From positions 62,001-126,000 of the forward strand of contig NZ_PYLP01000001.1 in assembly GCF_003024675.1 (NCBI RefSeq): a DNA stretch of 64,000 bases, written 5' to 3'. Shown piece after piece: positions 8,175 to 16,744 of this stretch. The stretch comes from Faecalibacillus faecis (GTDB lineage: Bacteria > Bacillota_I > Bacilli_A > Erysipelotrichales > Coprobacillaceae). Under the pieces are notes generated by a model. That model was not told where the DNA came from. It worked only from the letters and a program-made list of their open reading frames with translations, and ran no database searches. Made by a program: the position numbers and the translations under genes. Position 1 is the stretch's first letter; the number at the start of each line of letters is the position of its first letter.

Positions 8175-8627
8175 ATGACAAAAGAAGAAGTCTTACAATT
8201 AGAAAAAGAACTTTCTTTTCAAGAATTCAATAATCATGATGTTTATCAATTAGGACAAATCATTGTTAATCATATTGAAAAGAATCAATTGAAAAATGTT
8301 AGAATTCGTATTGTTTTAGAAGGAGATATTGTTTTTCAATATTTGATGGATGGTAAAAAAGGAGTCGTTTGGCTTGATCGTAAACAAAAAACAGTTGAAA
8401 AATATGGACATAGCAGTTATTACATTTATTTAGAAAATGAAGAAAATGGAACATATCAAGCAGATGAAAAAGATGAAAGTTTCGTTATTTGTGGGGGAGG
8501 TTTTCCTTTGATTATCCAAAATGAATTAAGAGGAAGCATTCTTGTTTCGGGGCTCGCACATGATGAAGATCATCAAGTCATTGTTGATTGTTTAAGGAAA
8601 ATAAAAGATGAAGGCTCTTGCAAGTGA
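8175..8627 (+). CDS. GlcG/HbpS-like (UPF0303-type) protein
   Basis: 150 aa from ATG 8175, five nt after GAGGTGA; a GTG at 8166 overlaps the SD. The pattern matches the GlcG/HbpS-like heme-degrading-domain family: LxxAxxIVNHI-like N-terminal helix, FQYLMDGKKGVVWLDRKQKTVEKYGHSS, and a glycine-rich GGGFPLIIQNELRGSILVSGLAHDEDH strand-turn. Some members bind heme or cobalamin; others are simply linked to sugar-acid operons. It is the first gene of a tight run to 13032 and overlaps the next gene by 20 bp. Function here is unknown. Confidence 0.7.
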   Translation: MTKEEVLQLEKELSFQEFNNHDVYQLGQIIVNHIEKNQLKNVRIRIVLEGDIVFQYLMDGKKGVVWLDRKQKTVEKYGHSSYYIYLENEENGTYQADEKDESFVICGGGFPLIIQNELRGSILVSGLAHDEDHQVIVDCLRKIKDEGSCK

Positions 8628-9342
8628 TATTGATGGAACGCTTGTTTTCAATCAACAAATAAAAAAACAAGATAGAGAGGCTATTGAAAAGTACCAAAAG
8701 GAACATCTATTTGGTGTATGTAGTGGAAGACCACGATGTGCCCTGTTTGATTTAAAACAGTTAAAACTAGATTTCTATATTCTTTCTTCAGGAGCAGTGA
8801 TCTTAGATAAAGATTTAAATATCATTCAAGATTTTCCAATGAAAAAAGAAATCGTTCAACAAATCTTTAATGAATATCATCAACATGCACAAATCATCTT
8901 ACAAACAGGAAATGCAGATGTTTTTTATGCAACACTTAAAGAAGATTATAATCCTAAATTAAAAGTCATTTCTTCTTTTAAAGAAGTAGAGCATGAAATC
9001 ATCTATGGTATATCGCTTATTTTTAAAGATGACAAAACGACTAAGAAAGTATGTTTTGAAATTAATCAAAAATATCATGAGGTCGAAGGTTTTCAAAATA
9101 GAAACTCTGTTGATATTGTAAGAAAAGGATGTTCTAAAGGAACGGGAATTAAAATCATTAAAGATCATTACCAATTAGAAAAGATGGCAGGAATAGGGGA
9201 TTCCTATAATGACTTACCAATGTTAAAAGTCGTAGATACAGCCTTTACTTTTAAAACATCCCCTCAAGAAATACAAAAACAAGTACATTATTGTGTTAAT
9301 GATATTGCAGAAACAATAGCGTTATTGGAGGTAGAAAAATGA
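8608..9342 (+). CDS. Cof-type HAD-IIB phosphatase
   Basis: 244 aa, paralogous to the gene at 6528. Motif I is SDIDGTLV (6-13), then CSGRP (about 41-45), the KGCSKGTGI lysine segment, and GDSYNDLPM (about 196-204). AAGGAAAAT provides the SD inside the end of the upstream gene. It is the second gene of the operon that includes three dehydrogenases, and overlaps the next gene by 4 bp (ATGA). A phosphosugar substrate tied to the dehydrogenases is plausible but inferred. Confidence 0.88.
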   Translation: MKALASDIDGTLVFNQQIKKQDREAIEKYQKEHLFGVCSGRPRCALFDLKQLKLDFYILSSGAVILDKDLNIIQDFPMKKEIVQQIFNEYHQHAQIILQTGNADVFYATLKEDYNPKLKVISSFKEVEHEIIYGISLIFKDDKTTKKVCFEINQKYHEVEGFQNRNSVDIVRKGCSKGTGIKIIKDHYQLEKMAGIGDSYNDLPMLKVVDTAFTFKTSPQEIQKQVHYCVNDIAETIALLEVEK

Positions 9343-10259
9343 ATTTTGGAATTATAGGTTATGGAAACATAGCGCGTAAGTTTGTTAAAAGTATTACTTA
9401 TACTAGTGGGGGAAAAGTGCATGCCATTGCCTCACATTCTTTAGATGAAAACGATAGTTACTTACAAAATCATCCTTTAGTTAAACTTTATCGTGATTAT
9501 GAAGAACTTTTAAAAGATGATGATATTGAAGCTGTTTATATTGCAGTACCCCACTTTGAACATAAAAAGTGGATTATAGAAGCCATTAAACATCATAAAG
9601 CGGTTTTATGTGAAAAACCACTTGTCTTAAAAAGTGAAGATATTGATGAAATTAATCAATATGTTAAAGAATATCAAGGCTATTGTTTAGAAGCTTTTAA
9701 AACAAAGTTTAATAATGGGTTTAATCATTTAAAAGAAGATTTAAAACTGATTGGAAAATTAAAATCAATTGAAGCAAACTTTTGTTTTGATGGGACAGAT
9801 AAAAAAGATTCTTACTTGTTTGATCTAAAACAAGGGGGTGCTTTAAATGATGTAGGAAGTTATGTCGTTGGTTTTGTCCTTGCTTTAGTGGATGCACCAG
9901 TTGAAAGTGTTGAATCTCATATTGAAAAAGAAAATGAGATTGAAATGAATTTTAAAGCAACTTTAAATTTTAAAAATGAAGTTCAAGGAAAAGTAGAAGG
10001 TTCAATTAATTATAATAAAGAACGTTATGCTTTAATTAAAGGGGATAAGGGGGAAATCTATGTTCCAATGTTTAACCGTGTGGTTGAATATACAATTCAT
10101 TTAGAAAATGAAGTTATGCAAAAAACATATCCAATTGAAGGAGACGATATGACTTTAGAAATACAAGCTTTGATTAATCATAATCAATCAACACATACAT
10201 TACATGATTCAAAAAAATTACAAGAAACAATTGAAAGAATAAGAGAGGAAGCAAAATAA
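9339..10259 (+). CDS. Gfo/Idh/MocA-family oxidoreductase 1
   Basis: 306 aa. The N-terminal Rossmann fold has GIIGYGNIARKF (residues 4-15), and the family CEKPLV motif (about 90-95) carries the catalytic-type Lys. The C-terminal alpha/beta domain begins near residue 125 (GGALNDVGSY near 167). These enzymes oxidise or reduce sugars, inositols and related polyols with NAD(P). It starts inside the preceding stop codon (ATGA) and ends overlapping the next start (TAATG). It is the first of three non-identical members encoded back to back. Confidence 0.9.
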   Translation: MNFGIIGYGNIARKFVKSITYTSGGKVHAIASHSLDENDSYLQNHPLVKLYRDYEELLKDDDIEAVYIAVPHFEHKKWIIEAIKHHKAVLCEKPLVLKSEDIDEINQYVKEYQGYCLEAFKTKFNNGFNHLKEDLKLIGKLKSIEANFCFDGTDKKDSYLFDLKQGGALNDVGSYVVGFVLALVDAPVESVESHIEKENEIEMNFKATLNFKNEVQGKVEGSINYNKERYALIKGDKGEIYVPMFNRVVEYTIHLENEVMQKTYPIEGDDMTLEIQALINHNQSTHTLHDSKKLQETIERIREEAK

Positions 10260-11236
10260 TGAAACTAGGAATTTTAGGAACAGGAATGATTGTTAAAGAT
10301 GTTCTTACCATGTATCACGAGCTAGGTGTTGAAAAAACTTATCTTTTTTCAACAAAAAAATCAAAATCACAAGCATTAGAACTTATGGAAAAATATCATT
10401 TAGATAAAGTTTATACAGATTATGATGAATTACTTCAAAGTGATGTTGATACAATTTATTGTGCTTTACCTAATCATCTACATTATGAGTTTTCAAAAAA
10501 AGCTTTAGAAAATGGTAAAAATGTCATTATTGAAAAACCAATTACAGCGAATAGTAAAGAATTAGAAGATTTAATTGAAACAGCCAATAAAAAGAATTTA
10601 ATGATTTTTGAAGCTATGAATTTACATTACACACCTGCTTTTCTTTCATTAAAAGAAGATTTAAAGAAATTAGGAGATATTAAAATTGTTTCATTTAACT
10701 ATTCGCAATATTCATCAAGGTATAATGCTTTTAAAGAAGGAACAATTTTACCAGCCTTTGACTTTCATAAAGCTGGTGGAGCTTTAATGGATTTAAATGT
10801 TTATAATATTCATGCTTTAATCGATTTGTTTGGGAAACCTGTTTATCATAAATATATGGCAAATATTGAAAAAAATATTGATACAAGTGGGATGATGATT
10901 TTTGATTTTGAACATTTTAAAGCTTTATGTATTGGGGCTAAAGATTGTAAAGCACCTTTAATGAATACGATTCAAGGAAATTTAGGGGCAATCGTTGTTA
11001 AATGTCCGTTAAGTCAAATGACAGAATATGAAATCTGTTATAACGATGGGACAAGTGAAGTAAAATCTTTTGAAAAGAAACATCGTTTAATTTATGAATT
11101 TAAAGAATTTATGAGAATGATGGAAGAAAAGGATGTTAAAAAACAAAAAGAAATGTTAGATCTTTCTTTATTGATTTCTAAATTAATGGAAGAAGGAAGA
11201 ATGCAAGAAGGGATCGTGTTTGATAATGATAAATAA
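10259..11236 (+). CDS. Gfo/Idh/MocA-family oxidoreductase 2
   Basis: 325 aa with GILGTGMIVKDVL (residues 4-16) for NAD(P) binding, EKPIT (about 94-98) with the conserved Lys, and GGALMDLNVYNIHALIDLFG (about 174-193) in the substrate-binding domain. It is translationally coupled at both ends. Likely a cytosolic sugar or polyol dehydrogenase; specificity unknown. Confidence 0.9.
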   Translation: MKLGILGTGMIVKDVLTMYHELGVEKTYLFSTKKSKSQALELMEKYHLDKVYTDYDELLQSDVDTIYCALPNHLHYEFSKKALENGKNVIIEKPITANSKELEDLIETANKKNLMIFEAMNLHYTPAFLSLKEDLKKLGDIKIVSFNYSQYSSRYNAFKEGTILPAFDFHKAGGALMDLNVYNIHALIDLFGKPVYHKYMANIEKNIDTSGMMIFDFEHFKALCIGAKDCKAPLMNTIQGNLGAIVVKCPLSQMTEYEICYNDGTSEVKSFEKKHRLIYEFKEFMRMMEEKDVKKQKEMLDLSLLISKLMEEGRMQEGIVFDNDK

Positions 11237-12257
11237 TAAAATTGTTTTAGGATATATTGGAAATGGAAAAAGTACCAATCGCTATCATTTACCTTTTGTT
11301 ATGCAAAGACTGGATAAATTCATCGTTAAAACGATTTATAATCCACGTATCCATCATGATGTATGGGATAAAATTGAAGGAATCAACTATACTGAAAATC
11401 AAGATGATATTTTCTTAGATGATGAAATTGATATGGTTGTTGTTTGTACAGGTCATCATTATCATTATGAATATACTAAAAAAGCACTTGAACATAATAA
11501 ACATTGTTTATGTGAAAAACCCTTTATGGAAAATAGTCAGCAAGCTAAAGAAATTTTTGCACTTGCGAAATCAAAAGGACTTTATTGTTCAGCTTATCAA
11601 AATAGAAGATATGATAGTGATTTTTTAACTGTCCAAAAAGTCATTGAATCAGGAAAATTGGGCGATTTATTAGAATTAGAAATGCATTTTGATTACTATC
11701 GCCCTGAAATACCTGAAAGTGTCGATCATTTTGATCCAGCAATGTCTTATTTATATGGACATGGTTGTCATACTTTAGATCAAGTTATTTCTTACTTTGG
11801 AAAACCTGATGATATTCATTATGACGTAAGACAACTTTTAGGAACAGGTCGTATGAATGATTATTTTGATTTAGATCTTTATTATGGAACATTAAAAGTA
11901 TCCGTTAAATCAAGTTACTTTAGAGTAAAATCAAGACCATCTTTTATCGTTTATGGTAAAAAGGGAATGTTTGAAAAATATAGTAAAGATCGCCAAGAAG
12001 AACATTTAAAACTTTTCCATATGCCTATCAATAATGATTTTGGAAAAGATTTGCCTGAACATTATGGAACTCTTACTTATTATGATGATGAGGGTATTTA
12101 TCACGAAGAAAAAGTTCTAACAGTTGACGGCGACTATGCGCGTGTGTATGATGGTATCTATGATAGTATTGTAAATGGTAAGGAACAAGTCATCCAACCA
12201 TGGCAAACAATTCTACAAATGGAAATGTTAGAAACAGGAGTAAAGGATTTAAAATAG
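11226..12257 (+). CDS. Gfo/Idh/MocA-family oxidoreductase 3
   Basis: 343 aa from ATG 11226; an in-frame TTG at 11220 lies 8 nt after AAGAAGG and is a real alternative. The N-terminal motif is LGYIGNGKSTNRYH, and CEKPFM (about 95-100) carries the family Lys. The substrate domain has YGHGCHTLDQVISYFGKP. This subgroup, with the NGKSTNRYHLPF start, resembles YdgJ/YvaA-type dehydrogenases (scyllo-inositol class), but residue-level specificity cannot be judged. It overlaps the previous gene and is 1 bp from the next. Confidence 0.88.
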   Translation: MINNKIVLGYIGNGKSTNRYHLPFVMQRLDKFIVKTIYNPRIHHDVWDKIEGINYTENQDDIFLDDEIDMVVVCTGHHYHYEYTKKALEHNKHCLCEKPFMENSQQAKEIFALAKSKGLYCSAYQNRRYDSDFLTVQKVIESGKLGDLLELEMHFDYYRPEIPESVDHFDPAMSYLYGHGCHTLDQVISYFGKPDDIHYDVRQLLGTGRMNDYFDLDLYYGTLKVSVKSSYFRVKSRPSFIVYGKKGMFEKYSKDRQEEHLKLFHMPINNDFGKDLPEHYGTLTYYDDEGIYHEEKVLTVDGDYARVYDGIYDSIVNGKEQVIQPWQTILQMEMLETGVKDLK

Positions 12258-12258
12258 T

Positions 12259-13032
12259 ATGAAAAAATATTTTTTCTTTGATATTGATGGAACATTGACT
12301 GATTTAAAAACACATCAAATTGTCCCAAGTGCGAAAGTTGCTTTAGAAAAGCTTAAACAAGCAGGTCATTTTGTTTGTTTAAATACAGGAAGAGCCCATT
12401 ATAAAGCAGAAAAAACAAGAAAAGAATTTAATTTTGAAAATATGGTATGTAATGGTGGTAACGGAATTGTACTAGATGGCATTTTAAAAGAAAATATTCC
12501 TTTAGATAAACAAGGTGCCTTAAAAATCATTCAAGAAGCTAAAGAAAAAGGGATTGGTTATTTAGTAGCAATCAATGATAGTCAAGAAGTCTATGGTGAA
12601 AATGATTTATTTATTCAACAAGTAGGCTATCGTAAAGAACCAACAACCTATATTTTAGATCGAGGTTTTGATTATAAACAAGTAGAAAACTTCTATAAAA
12701 TCTATCTTGCTTTAGGTGAAAAAGAAGAAGCTTCTTTTCAAAACAAAGATCAATTAGGTTCATTACGTTTTGAAAAAGAATACTTAATGTTTCAACCAGA
12801 TAATAAAAAAGGCGGTATTTTCAAAATGATGAAAATACTTCAAGCACCTATTCAAGATGTGGTTGTCTTTGGCGATGATTATAACGATCTTGATATGTTT
12901 GATAAAGATTTATGGACAGGCGTTGCTATGGGGAATGCTTGTGATGCTTTAAAAGAAAAAGCAACATACATCACAGATCAAAATGTAGATGATGGTATTT
13001 ATAATATCTGTGAAAAAATGGGTTGGTTTTAA
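12259..13032 (+). CDS. Cof-type HAD-IIB phosphatase
   Basis: 257 aa. Motif I is FDIDGTLTDL (7-16), NTGRA (about 46-50) is the motif II region, the lysine is in DNKKGGIFKM (about 187), and motif IV is GDDYNDLDMF (about 208-217). It is the last gene of the 8175-13032 run and is followed by a strong hairpin terminator. It is more divergent from the two 244-aa phosphatases than they are from each other, so it is not part of the same recent duplication. Confidence 0.9.
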   Translation: MKKYFFFDIDGTLTDLKTHQIVPSAKVALEKLKQAGHFVCLNTGRAHYKAEKTRKEFNFENMVCNGGNGIVLDGILKENIPLDKQGALKIIQEAKEKGIGYLVAINDSQEVYGENDLFIQQVGYRKEPTTYILDRGFDYKQVENFYKIYLALGEKEEASFQNKDQLGSLRFEKEYLMFQPDNKKGGIFKMMKILQAPIQDVVVFGDDYNDLDMFDKDLWTGVAMGNACDALKEKATYITDQNVDDGIYNICEKMGWF

Positions 13033-13041
13033 TAAAAAATG

Positions 13042-13068
13042 AAGGAACCGTAATTATGGTTCCTTTTA
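13042..13068 (+). terminator. Terminator ending the oxidoreductase/HAD operon
   Basis: AAGGAACC pairs with GGTTCCTT over an 8-nt loop, followed by TT. Confidence 0.75.
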
Positions 13069-13393
13069 ACATAGAAAAATATATTTTTTATACTTTTTTA
13101 TTTTGATTGACGATGCTCTACAACCTGCATCAATTGTCACATTATTTTTAGCTCGTACCAGGCTAGGAGTCCAATCACCTTCCCACGGTTTGACTATCTA
13201 CATCAATGATTGTGTAGGTAAACCAGTAGAATCGTATGTGTTATCTACCACACCCTAGAACTAATAAGTTCAATTATATTTTTGGAGATATCTCCTATAA
13301 TAAATTTGTTTCATATTCAATCATTATGTCGTTACATTTCAATAACTTTTTTGACCTCTTAATCATGAAAATGAACCTGTTGATCAAGTTGAA
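13069..13393. other. Intergenic block with unexplained, more GC-rich core
   Basis: No gene is assigned. Positions about 13100-13260 differ in composition from the AT-rich flanks and look formerly coding. A plus-strand frame (13107-13257) reads IDDALQPASIVTLFLA then RTRLGVQSPSHGLTIYINDC and on to a TAG. On the minus strand, a frame with a single internal stop contains KPWEGDWTPSLVRAKNNVTI. Neither matches a family I recognise. A decayed gene or insertion remnant is the simplest reading. Confidence 0.4.
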
Positions 13394-13422
13394 TTTACTG
13401 TATAAATCCTTCTTTATATAAT
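13394..13422 (+). promoter_or_regulatory. Predicted promoter of the ABC exporter gene
   Basis: TTTACT (13394-13399), a 17-bp spacer and TATAAT (13417-13422), 30 bp before the ATG. Two GTTGA repeats (GTTGATCAAGTTGA) end just upstream of the minus 35 box and could be a regulator site. Confidence 0.55.
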
Positions 13423-13452
13423 GAAATTACAATAAAAAAAGGAGGTTTTATC

Positions 13453-15576
13453 ATGTTAGAATTAAAGAATATAACAAAAAAATATGATGAAAAAATTATT
13501 TTTGAAAATTTAAATGTTCAATTTAATAAGACGAATACAATCAATGGGATTATTGGAAAAAGTGGTAGTGGAAAAACAACATTATTTAATATCCTATTTG
13601 GTTTAGATAATGATTACGAAGGTGTATATACCATAGATGAACAAGATGTTAAATTATTTGATTTAAAAAAGTGGGATGAAATAAGAAGAAACGAAATACA
13701 CATCGTTTTTCAAGATTTTAAGCTTATTGAAAATTTTACAGTCTTAGAAAATTTAATACTCACACTTAATTGTAAAGAAGATGAAGCAAAAGATGCTTTA
13801 GAAAAGTTAGATATTTTAAGTTTAGAAAATACAAAAGTAAAGAATATCAGTGGTGGAGAGAAACAAAGACTTGCCATTGCAAGAGCACTTATAAAAAATC
13901 CCAAGATATTGTTATTAGATGAACCAACTGGAAACCTCGATGATGTTCATGCTGCAATAATTATGAAATGTATTCAATCATTAAAGAATGAACAGATGAT
14001 GATTTTTATTATTAGCCATGATCAACGAGTAATAGATTATTGTGATAATATTTATGTTTTAGAAAATAAAACATTAAAATTAGAAAAAGAAAATAAAGAA
14101 GTTGTTAGTTCATATTCAAAAAAATCAACACTAGAAAAGATTAAAAGTTATAATATTAAATACGTTTTAAAGGCAATGCAAAGAAATAACAAAGATATTA
14201 TTATAAATTATATACCGGTATCTATTATTTTTATGTTATTCATGACGATATTTCTATTCTTTTATAGTATTTCCATTAATGATCTTTATGAATTCTATTC
14301 AGGTATTGATAATAAAACAATTTATGTATCAACAACGCATTATACAAAACAATATCTCAATGAATGTGCAAAAAATAATTATATCATTATTTCAAATGAT
14401 GGAACGAGAATCAGTTTTTCAAATAAAGATTTAAAAGATGTAAAAAATATTTTGGGAGTTAATGAAGCTAAATTATATAATGGCAATGTAGAAACAAGTG
14501 TTGATTATAAAGGAAATGAATTAAATCTAGTATTAGATAAAAATTCATTTTCAAGTAAAGTCAAGAAAACAAAGAGCTATGTCCATTTTCCGGATAAAGT
14601 TCAAATGGAGTTTAAAACATTAACAGTTCCTTATCCTTATATTAAGCATTATAATCCAAAACATATAGAACTTCTTTGTGGGAATTACCCAGTAAAAAAT
14701 GAAATTCTTATTCCTGATTTTCTTGCTTATAGTTATCTTAAAAATGAAAATTTAAATACATTAGTTAAGCAATCAATTGAATTACCAATTATTGATGAAA
14801 AAAGAAATCAAGTAAATCAAAAATATAAAGTATCAGGTATCTATAAAACAAATTATGAAAATAATATTGGATTAACAGAATATATTTACACAAGCTATCA
14901 AAATTATGATTTTTTAGATCTTTTCCAAACTCAAGAAAGCTATAAAAATCATGTAAATGATTTTAATCAAGAAAATAAAATCCATGATATTCAAAAAACA
15001 GTCTTTAAAGATTATGATTCTTATTTAAAAGCTATTGGAACAGGTCTTGATGATATGATTATTGTTTGTAAATCAAAAAACGATGTAAAAAAAGTCACGA
15101 AAGAATTAAATAAACTCTTTCCTCATTTAAGATTAATGTCCCAATATGAATTTAAAAATGGTGAGTTTGGAGAGTCTTATATTCGAACGGTTTTAATCAA
15201 CATAGGCATTATTGTTTTAGTTGCTTTGATATTGGGAATTATTATTTTATTTTTAAATAAAGGTTATATTCGAAAGCGTAATAAAGAATTGGCGGTTTTA
15301 TATGCTTTAGGTAGGTCTAAAAAGGATGTCATTATTATTATTTTATTAGAACATTTATTGATTTCAACAATTGCATTTATTGTAGGATATTTTAGTTTAT
15401 GGATGATTAGAATACTTTATTTGAGATATGTTTCAACATTTAATTTTTTATCATTGATGTTTAATGAGAAAGTAGTTCTTTATATTTATTTATATATTAT
15501 TTTAATGACATTTATTTCTGTTATTTTTTCTATTCATGGCATTAATAGAAAAAAACTCAATGAGTATTTAAAATAA
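13453..15576 (+). CDS. Fused ABC exporter: ATPase plus FtsX/MacB-like permease
   Basis: 707 aa. The N-terminal ABC ATPase (about 1-215) has Walker A GKSGSGKTT (about 36-44), signature ISGGEKQR and Walker B ILLLDEPTGNLDD. A first membrane segment (about 255-275) is followed by a large extracellular domain to about 575, then three more membrane helices of an FtsX domain. This is the four-helix MacB-type layout with ATPase and permease in one chain, used by exporters or mechanotransmission complexes for peptides. The SD is AAGGAGG. It converges on the LytTR two-component pair at 15596-17442, a pairing common for antimicrobial-peptide or peptide-signal modules; the link is inferred. Confidence 0.88.
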   Translation: MLELKNITKKYDEKIIFENLNVQFNKTNTINGIIGKSGSGKTTLFNILFGLDNDYEGVYTIDEQDVKLFDLKKWDEIRRNEIHIVFQDFKLIENFTVLENLILTLNCKEDEAKDALEKLDILSLENTKVKNISGGEKQRLAIARALIKNPKILLLDEPTGNLDDVHAAIIMKCIQSLKNEQMMIFIISHDQRVIDYCDNIYVLENKTLKLEKENKEVVSSYSKKSTLEKIKSYNIKYVLKAMQRNNKDIIINYIPVSIIFMLFMTIFLFFYSISINDLYEFYSGIDNKTIYVSTTHYTKQYLNECAKNNYIIISNDGTRISFSNKDLKDVKNILGVNEAKLYNGNVETSVDYKGNELNLVLDKNSFSSKVKKTKSYVHFPDKVQMEFKTLTVPYPYIKHYNPKHIELLCGNYPVKNEILIPDFLAYSYLKNENLNTLVKQSIELPIIDEKRNQVNQKYKVSGIYKTNYENNIGLTEYIYTSYQNYDFLDLFQTQESYKNHVNDFNQENKIHDIQKTVFKDYDSYLKAIGTGLDDMIIVCKSKNDVKKVTKELNKLFPHLRLMSQYEFKNGEFGESYIRTVLINIGIIVLVALILGIIILFLNKGYIRKRNKELAVLYALGRSKKDVIIIILLEHLLISTIAFIVGYFSLWMIRILYLRYVSTFNFLSLMFNEKVVLYIYLYIILMTFISVIFSIHGINRKKLNEYLK

Positions 15577-15581
15577 TAACT

Positions 15582-15614
15582 AAAAAGAGTCATATTCAGT
15601 TATCGACTCTTTTT
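15582..15614. terminator. Bidirectional terminator, ABC gene / kinase gene
   Basis: AAAAAGAGTC and GACTCTTTTT form a perfect 10-bp stem over a 13-nt loop between the convergent stop codons; the kinase stop lies inside it. Confidence 0.8.
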
Positions 15615-16744
15615 AATACAATTAATAAACTCGTATTACAATCATCTATGTCTTTGATTGTTACGGTGTAAGAATTCGCATTTAAGATTTTTTCTAGATG
15701 ATTTGTAATTTTCTTTTCATTAATTGTTGTAGATGAAAATACAACTTTAAGTAAAAGATAATTTGTTTCACTTTTAGATTTCAATATGATTATTTTATTA
15801 TCATTTTGACAAGATAAGCAAGATTGTATTGTTAATGTTAAAAGATAGTCAAACAACTGTAGTTGTAATTGATAATCTAAATTATTAAAAGAATTACTTT
15901 CGATATCTGTTTTAATATTAATATTATTATCAATAAGTGTTTGTAAATGATTGTTAATCACATAATTTAAGACAAGAGATTGACTATAAATTGCATTGAA
16001 TTCTTTATAGGTTGTTTGAGTTAATTGATTTAATATTTCTTTAGCATTTTCATAATTTTGATTATCAAATTGAATATTAAGTTGACTACATGTATGAAGT
16101 AAATCATGTAAGAATTTAAAATTATAATCATAGTGTTGTTGTAATAATTCATATTTTGAATTAAATAATTCTTTTTGTTTTTTCAAAGAAATATAGTTGG
16201 TTGTAAGTAACGTAATGATAAATAGCAATAAATTTAACACAGGAATACTTAGTAAATCAAACAAATCTGTTGTACTAGTAGATAAAAAATAACTACAATC
16301 AATATCTCCAAACCAAAGAATTGTTAGAATAGGAAATATAAAAATAAATTTGATATATTTTAATGAATATAAACGTTTTAGATTTTTTAAAATGTAAATA
16401 TAAATACTTATAAAAAACAAAATAAATAACGCAGCTAGAATAATTTCATAATTAAAAAATGTTTGAATATGAAAAATAAGGAATTCAAATGATATTTGAA
16501 TAATATAAAACGGTATAATAATGAGTGCTTTTTGAATAAATGATTCTTTATATAATAAAAAATAAACAATAAAATATAAGAATAAAATAAATAAATATTT
16601 CAATTCAATAGTTATAAAAACTAAAGGGATAAAAAATAAAACAAAAATAAGCAAAGATTTTGTTTTGTTGTATTTTGGTGATAAAAAAGAATGAGCAAGA
16701 TAAGCTAATAAAAGAAATGAAATGATATTAGAAAGAATAATCAT
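15596..16744 (-). CDS. AgrC-like membrane sensor with degenerate GHKL domain
   Basis: 382 aa. The first about 185 residues hold around six hydrophobic segments, followed by a cytosolic part with a dimerisation helix (FKFLHDLLHTCSQLNIQFD, His at about 215) and an AgrC-like domain. The ATPase region is abnormal: the usual N-box (LLDNAIEA-like) reads LLTLTIQSCLSC, lacking the Asn, and no glycine-rich G boxes follow. Signalling by autophosphorylation is therefore doubtful. It overlaps the response regulator by 4 bp (ATGA), as AgrC-type kinases do with their AgrA-type partners. No AgrB or AgrD is seen nearby. Confidence 0.75.
   Translation of the reverse strand: MIILSNIISFLLLAYLAHSFLSPKYNKTKSLLIFVLFFIPLVFITIELKYLFILFLYFIVYFLLYKESFIQKALIIIPFYIIQISFEFLIFHIQTFFNYEIILAALFILFFISIYIYILKNLKRLYSLKYIKFIFIFPILTILWFGDIDCSYFLSTSTTDLFDLLSIPVLNLLLFIITLLTTNYISLKKQKELFNSKYELLQQHYDYNFKFLHDLLHTCSQLNIQFDNQNYENAKEILNQLTQTTYKEFNAIYSQSLVLNYVINNHLQTLIDNNINIKTDIESNSFNNLDYQLQLQLFDYLLTLTIQSCLSCQNDNKIIILKSKSETNYLLLKVVFSSTTINEKKITNHLEKILNANSYTVTIKDIDDCNTSLLIVLKRVDN

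Noticed and set aside
13236-13421. 61-codon plus-strand ORF before the ABC exporter
   Set aside because: No SD, crosses the predicted promoter, and the translation is low-complexity AT-driven sequence.
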